This document shows, piece after piece, positions 6,843-9,187 of a DNA stretch of 9,187 bases (the first letter of the stretch is position 1; each line of letters opens with the position of its first letter). The stretch comes from Bdellovibrionales bacterium. GTDB lineage: Bacteria > Bdellovibrionota > Bdellovibrionia > Bdellovibrionales > UBA1609. Both the position numbers and the translations under genes were made by a program. The stretch lies in the NCBI GenBank assembly GCA_020435185.1, contig JAGRAA010000176.1, positions 1 to 9,187 of the forward strand, written 5' to 3'. The notes beneath the pieces were generated by a model. It was given only the letters and a program-made list of their open reading frames with translations, was not told the DNA's origin and made no database searches.

Positions 6843-7151
6843 TACCAGTTCTTTATACAGCTGATAAATCCATTTGAATTTAAAAGGGTGAGATTTTTTG
6901 TATTCCCATTCATATCTAAAAATAAATGTTAACTGGTTTTCTACTAAGTGCTCTTTGATTATGGAATGGCGAAAATCATTCTCATCTACAACAAAAAGCA
7001 TATTCGTCCAATGATCAATATGTCCCTTTATTGTGTGGTAGGGGTACTCTTCTTTAGCGACAGTTTCCTTTTTGCTATTTGCTATTCGGCCACGGTATGC
7101 GCTATCCCAATTTCGGTTGGATGATCTTTTTATTTCAGAGACGTTTAACAT
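6807..7151 (-). CDS. orphan small protein, convergent with the preceding gene
   Basis: A 114-residue ORF from the ATG at 7151; a TTG at 7172 would add seven residues, and neither start has a clear ribosome binding site. The sequence is rich in aromatic residues and histidine (YPYHTIKGHIDHW, FIFRYEWEYKKSHPFKFKW), with alternating hydrophobic residues as in a folded globular protein, and there is no signal peptide or membrane helix. I recognise no family. It overlaps the 3' end of the + gene by 36 bases in antisense, and a 17-codon leader ORF lies just before it. Two readings are possible: translation by coupling to the leader, or a true N-terminus in the leader frame joined by a frameshift. 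The composite repeat copy B lies upstream. Coding status is likely but not certain. Confidence 0.55.
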   Translation of the reverse strand: MLNVSEIKRSSNRNWDSAYRGRIANSKKETVAKEEYPYHTIKGHIDHWTNMLFVVDENDFRHSIIKEHLVENQLTFIFRYEWEYKKSHPFKFKWIYQLYKELVSERDLQNFLLN

Positions 7152-7155
7152 AGGT

Positions 7156-7209
7156 TCAATTATTACTACCAATGGCCAATCTAGACAAGATAGGCTGGAT
7201 AAATTTCAT
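7156..7209 (-). CDS. 17-codon leader ORF (or frameshifted N-terminus of the next gene)
   Basis: An ATG at 7209 is preceded by AGGGGA eight bases upstream, a much better initiation site than any in the following gene. It encodes MKFIQPILSRLAIGSNN and ends in TGA at 7158-7156. Four bases later comes the ATG at 7151, in another frame. The arrangement suits translational coupling or reinitiation. A single-base shift around codons 12-14 would instead fuse it to the downstream frame (VVIIEPMLN...). Which is right cannot be told from this sequence alone. Confidence 0.35.
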   Translation of the reverse strand: MKFIQPILSRLAIGSNN

Positions 7210-7254
7210 TAAACGATTCCCCTAACGAAAACAGTGCTTAGCAAAACTTTAAAA

Positions 7255-7312
7255 AAGTATCGCAAAAACTATCGCGCGCGATAGTTTAAAGTATCGCAGG
7301 ACTGCGATACTT
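7255..7312 (+). repeat. composite palindromic repeat element, copy B (well preserved)
   Basis: Three parts are visible. AAGTATCGCA (7255-7264) comes first. A perfect 22-bp palindrome follows at 7266-7287, with arms AAACTATCGCG and CGCGATAGTTT and no spacer. Last is a hairpin with perfect 10-bp arms, AAGTATCGCA (7289-7298) and TGCGATACTT (7303-7312), around GGAC. In all, an AAsTATCGC motif occurs five times in the order forward, forward, reverse, forward, reverse, the same order as copy A. It lies between the start of the minus-strand small gene and the sigma-54 promoter region. It is not followed by a T-run as an intrinsic terminator would be. It could be a multi-site protein target, a mobile palindromic repeat (REP/MITE-like), or the end of a small mobile unit. 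Confidence 0.85.
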
Positions 7313-7334
7313 ATTCGCTCTGGAATGATTGGTT

Positions 7335-7384
7335 TTTCAGTATTTTAGGGCCATTTTGTCTTAAGGTTCTCTAAAGTACTGAAA
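7335..7384 (+). promoter_or_regulatory. interrupted dyad, candidate enhancer (UAS) for the sigma-54 promoter
   Basis: TTTCAGTATTTTAG (7335-7348) and CTAAAGTACTGAAA (7371-7384) are inverted 14-bp arms matching at 13 of 14 positions, separated by 22 bp. The dyad lies about 98 to 147 bp upstream of the start point predicted from the sigma-54 promoter. Bacterial enhancer-binding proteins of the NtrC type usually bind dyads in that range. No upstream + strand gene ends nearby and no T-run follows, so a terminator is less likely. Confidence 0.5.
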
Positions 7385-7455
7385 TAATTACATGGACGAT
7401 TTGATTTTTACCCTAAACAAAGCTTGTATAACTAGCCGTGTCGTGCTTTAAAAAG

Positions 7456-7471
7456 TGGCACAGTGGTTGCT
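7456..7471 (+). promoter_or_regulatory. sigma-54 (RpoN) promoter of the solute-binding protein gene
   Basis: The sequence TGGCACAGTGGTTGCT carries the -24 GG (7457-7458) and -12 GC (7469-7470) separated by exactly 10 bases, and matches the TGGCAC-N5-TTGCW consensus. Transcription would begin near 7482, about 32 bases before the TTG start codon. The gene would therefore need RpoN and an ATP-dependent activator, consistent with nutrient- or signal-controlled expression. Confidence 0.8.
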
Positions 7472-7496
7472 CTTGGACTTTTCTAGAAAGTTCAAG
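7472..7496 (+). promoter_or_regulatory. inverted repeat across the predicted transcription start
   Basis: Arms CTTGGACTTT (7472-7481) and AAAGTTCAAG (7487-7496) pair along all 10 positions if one G-T wobble is allowed, around a 5-base loop. The repeat straddles the start point predicted from the sigma-54 promoter, so only its right half would be in the mRNA. A DNA-binding operator is therefore more likely than an RNA hairpin. It ends six bases before the GGGGGA ribosome binding site. Confidence 0.35.
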
Positions 7497-7513
7497 GGCG
7501 TTGGGGGACCATT

Positions 7514-9052
7514 TTGAAAAAGAAGTTATTCATCACAACATTTTTATTGGTTTTGGGACTAATCGCGGAATTTAGTCTTCGTAAAGATACAAATGCAGAT
7601 AGTTCCGACGTGACCTATATAAAGGCCATCTACTCTAAGCCAGTCACTTATGATCCGGCACAAATGAATGACGGAGCATCGTTGATTTTTTCGGAATTGG
7701 TTTACGAAGGCCTATTACGATTTACTGAAAATTACGGGTTAAGAGCTGGTATTGCCGAGTCTTGGAAAACCAGTGACGATGGAAGAGAAATCACTTTTAT
7801 ATTGAACAAGAAGGCCCACTTTCACAATGGGGATAAAGTCTTGGCCCAAGATGTTGTGGTCTCACTCAGCCGAGTTCTCGCCCCATCAAGTCTTGTTTAT
7901 AAATACTACGATATGATTAAAGGCGCTGATGAATATCATCAGGGTCGATCAAAAGTGGTTGATGGAATAAAGGCCGTGGACCCACATACTGTGGTCATTC
8001 AATTAAAAAGTGCCTTTCCGCCAATTCTTTATGTGCTTGCTGGGGGAACTGCAAAAATACTTCCTGCGAAACTTGTAAATAAAAAGGGATTTTTTTCTCA
8101 TCCGATTGGTGCCGGGCCATTTAAAGTTAAGCAAATTGGTGATTCAGATATTGAGCTTACAAGAAGCAAACTTTATCACGGAGAGCAGCCAAAACTTAAA
8201 AATCTTACCCTGCGGGCAATTGATCAGACCATGGCGATGAAAGAAGCTGAAGTGGGAAAAATCCACGATTTATCCAGTTGGCCCCTTAGTGGAATGGAAG
8301 AAATATTTAAACATGGGCAAGATATTAGCACTGTTGTAGCCGACACTTGGATCATCGGATTTAATACCCGAATTCCACCTCTGGATAAATTAGAAGTCAG
8401 GCGGGCATTTAAGGCCAGCATTGATCAGGAAAAATTTAGAAAGAAATTTTACCCAAGTGCAGCCAAAGCTTATGGTTATGTGCCTGACGGATTTCCTGGG
8501 CATAAAAGCCAACCAGAGAAATTTATATTTAAAAAGGTGCCTTCCCACTCTCCTATCGTTATTACCATTCCCAAAGAGCTGGATAAAGCGCAAGAGATAG
8601 CTCGGTTTTTAAAAGATGAGCTTCAAAGTAAGGGTTGGAATGTAAAAACAAAATTAATGGCCTGGTCTGAATTGATGAAACGCTATGAAGAAAAAACTCT
8701 TCAAAGTTTTCTGGTTTCAATGATCGTTGACTATCCCGATACGGAGTTCTTATTAAATAACTTTGCGTCAACGAATCCAGATAATTTCAGTGGAATTAAA
8801 GATCCCATGATCGACTCTTTATTAAAAAAAGCTAGAGGTCTACAGGATCGGGTGAAACGCTACAAGATTTATCAGGCCCTTGCCGACAGGGTTAATGGTC
8901 TTGCTCTTTCTGCGAATCTGTTTCATTCAAGACCCCATTATTGGCTGCATAACTGTGTAAAGAACTTTAAACCAAATTTATTGGCCGTGGCCTATATTGA
9001 TTATAGAAAAGTCAGTTTGGACTCAAATTGTTTGGGGGGTCAAAGTGAATAA
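7514..9052 (+). CDS. ABC transporter substrate-binding protein, family 5 (OppA/DppA-like)
   Basis: A 512-residue periplasmic solute-binding protein of the extracellular family 5 (SBP_bac_5), the usual size for peptide, nickel or opine binders. A signal peptide is visible: MKKK, a hydrophobic core at 5-20, and likely cleavage near TNA-D (28/29); there is no lipobox cysteine. Family signatures occur in order: TYDPAQMND (about 45-53), SELVYEGLLRF (65-75), AESWKTSDDGREITFILNKK (about 81-100), FHNGDKVLAQDVVVSL (103-118), IGAGPFKVK (about 198-206), and a C-terminal DYPDTEFLLNNFAS segment. The start is TTG with GGGGGA five bases upstream. The gene follows a sigma-54 promoter and overlaps the next gene by eight bases. 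That neighbour does not look like a permease, so this protein may deliver its ligand signal to a membrane sensor rather than feed transport. Substrate: probably a peptide or similar small molecule, not determinable here. Confidence 0.93.
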   Translation: MKKKLFITTFLLVLGLIAEFSLRKDTNADSSDVTYIKAIYSKPVTYDPAQMNDGASLIFSELVYEGLLRFTENYGLRAGIAESWKTSDDGREITFILNKKAHFHNGDKVLAQDVVVSLSRVLAPSSLVYKYYDMIKGADEYHQGRSKVVDGIKAVDPHTVVIQLKSAFPPILYVLAGGTAKILPAKLVNKKGFFSHPIGAGPFKVKQIGDSDIELTRSKLYHGEQPKLKNLTLRAIDQTMAMKEAEVGKIHDLSSWPLSGMEEIFKHGQDISTVVADTWIIGFNTRIPPLDKLEVRRAFKASIDQEKFRKKFYPSAAKAYGYVPDGFPGHKSQPEKFIFKKVPSHSPIVITIPKELDKAQEIARFLKDELQSKGWNVKTKLMAWSELMKRYEEKTLQSFLVSMIVDYPDTEFLLNNFASTNPDNFSGIKDPMIDSLLKKARGLQDRVKRYKIYQALADRVNGLALSANLFHSRPHYWLHNCVKNFKPNLLAVAYIDYRKVSLDSNCLGGQSE

Positions 9053-9187
9053 CAAGACCTTGAACTTCAAAGAGCATTTAAACAAAGAATTACTCTCTTA
9101 TAGAATAGCTGTTCCGTTGGCTTTTTCTGTTCTGGCAGCAATGGTATCGGCGTATTTGCTTTTGATGTTTTACTCGCAAAATGACCA
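9045..9187 (+). CDS. membrane protein, partial (N-terminus only; sensor-like)
   Basis: Translation would start at GTG (9045), inside the last codons of the solute-binding protein gene, with a GGGGGG ribosome binding site five bases upstream. The overlap GTGAATAA couples the two genes. The 47 visible codons give a short charged cytoplasmic stretch (NNKTLNFKEHLNKELLSYR), then a hydrophobic helix of about 22 residues (IAVPLAFSVLAAMVSAYLLLMF), then polar residues to the window edge. Oligopeptide permeases normally begin with their first helix after a few residues and have a different pattern. One helix after about 20 residues is common in sensor histidine kinases and similar receptors. That is a guess from the first 47 residues. 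Confidence 0.65.
   Translation, partial: MNNKTLNFKEHLNKELLSYRIAVPLAFSVLAAMVSAYLLLMFYSQND

Noticed and set aside
7255..7312. Intrinsic transcription terminator
   Set aside because: The hairpins are not followed by a clear T-run on either strand, neither adjacent gene ends here, and the same structure occurs at 5963-6018 between divergent genes.
5963..7312. CRISPR array or classical insertion sequence
   Set aside because: Only two copies exist and they are over a kilobase apart, with genes between. No transposase motif is visible and no short target duplication was found at the outer edges.
8224..8771. Minus-strand ORFs of 65-69 codons inside the solute-binding protein gene
   Set aside because: They are antisense to well-supported coding sequence and show no start signals or protein-like composition.

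Overview
The window is AT-rich, densely coded bacterial DNA. It encodes a secreted HExxH protein, an exported family-5 solute-binding protein and a sigma-54-type promoter, which fits a Gram-negative proteobacterium-like organism. Its base composition and its many orphan proteins would suit the Bdellovibrionota, but no gene here fixes the taxon, so that is only a guess.

Layout. Positions 1 to 5820 are one leftward operon of six genes with overlapping or nearly touching ends. In transcription order they are: a multi-pass membrane protein with a possible pore loop (5820-4600); an exported HExxH protein with a DUF6624-like C-terminus (4619-3285); a GNAT-Nudix-double-cupin fusion of 613 residues (3288-1447); a small VOC/glyoxalase-fold protein (1454-1107); a nitrilase-family C-N hydrolase (1105-329); and an alpha/beta hydrolase running off the left edge (325-1). 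A sigma-70-like promoter with an inverted repeat over its -10 box lies just upstream. The last four genes encode several different small-molecule enzyme folds. Together they look like a pathway that modifies, hydrolyses or detoxifies a metabolite, coupled to envelope proteins. I do not recognise this as a described system.

Positions 5821 to 7513 hold two orphan genes that converge and overlap at their 3' ends (6186-6842 on + and 6807-7151 on -). They are bracketed by two copies, in the same orientation, of a composite palindromic element of about 57 bp (5963-6018 and 7255-7312), built from an AAsTATCGCA-like motif. The + gene has a weak helix-turn-helix-like segment near its C-terminus and a very basic middle. 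The - gene is preceded by a 17-codon leader ORF in another frame.

Positions 7335 to 9187 form a rightward unit. A long interrupted dyad (7335-7384) sits at the distance expected for an enhancer-binding-protein site. A near-consensus sigma-54 promoter follows (7456-7471), then an oligopeptide-type solute-binding protein (7514-9052). Translationally overlapping with that gene is the beginning of a single-pass membrane protein (9045-9187+), which looks more like a membrane sensor than an ABC permease. No tRNA, rRNA, CRISPR array or convincing intrinsic terminator was seen.
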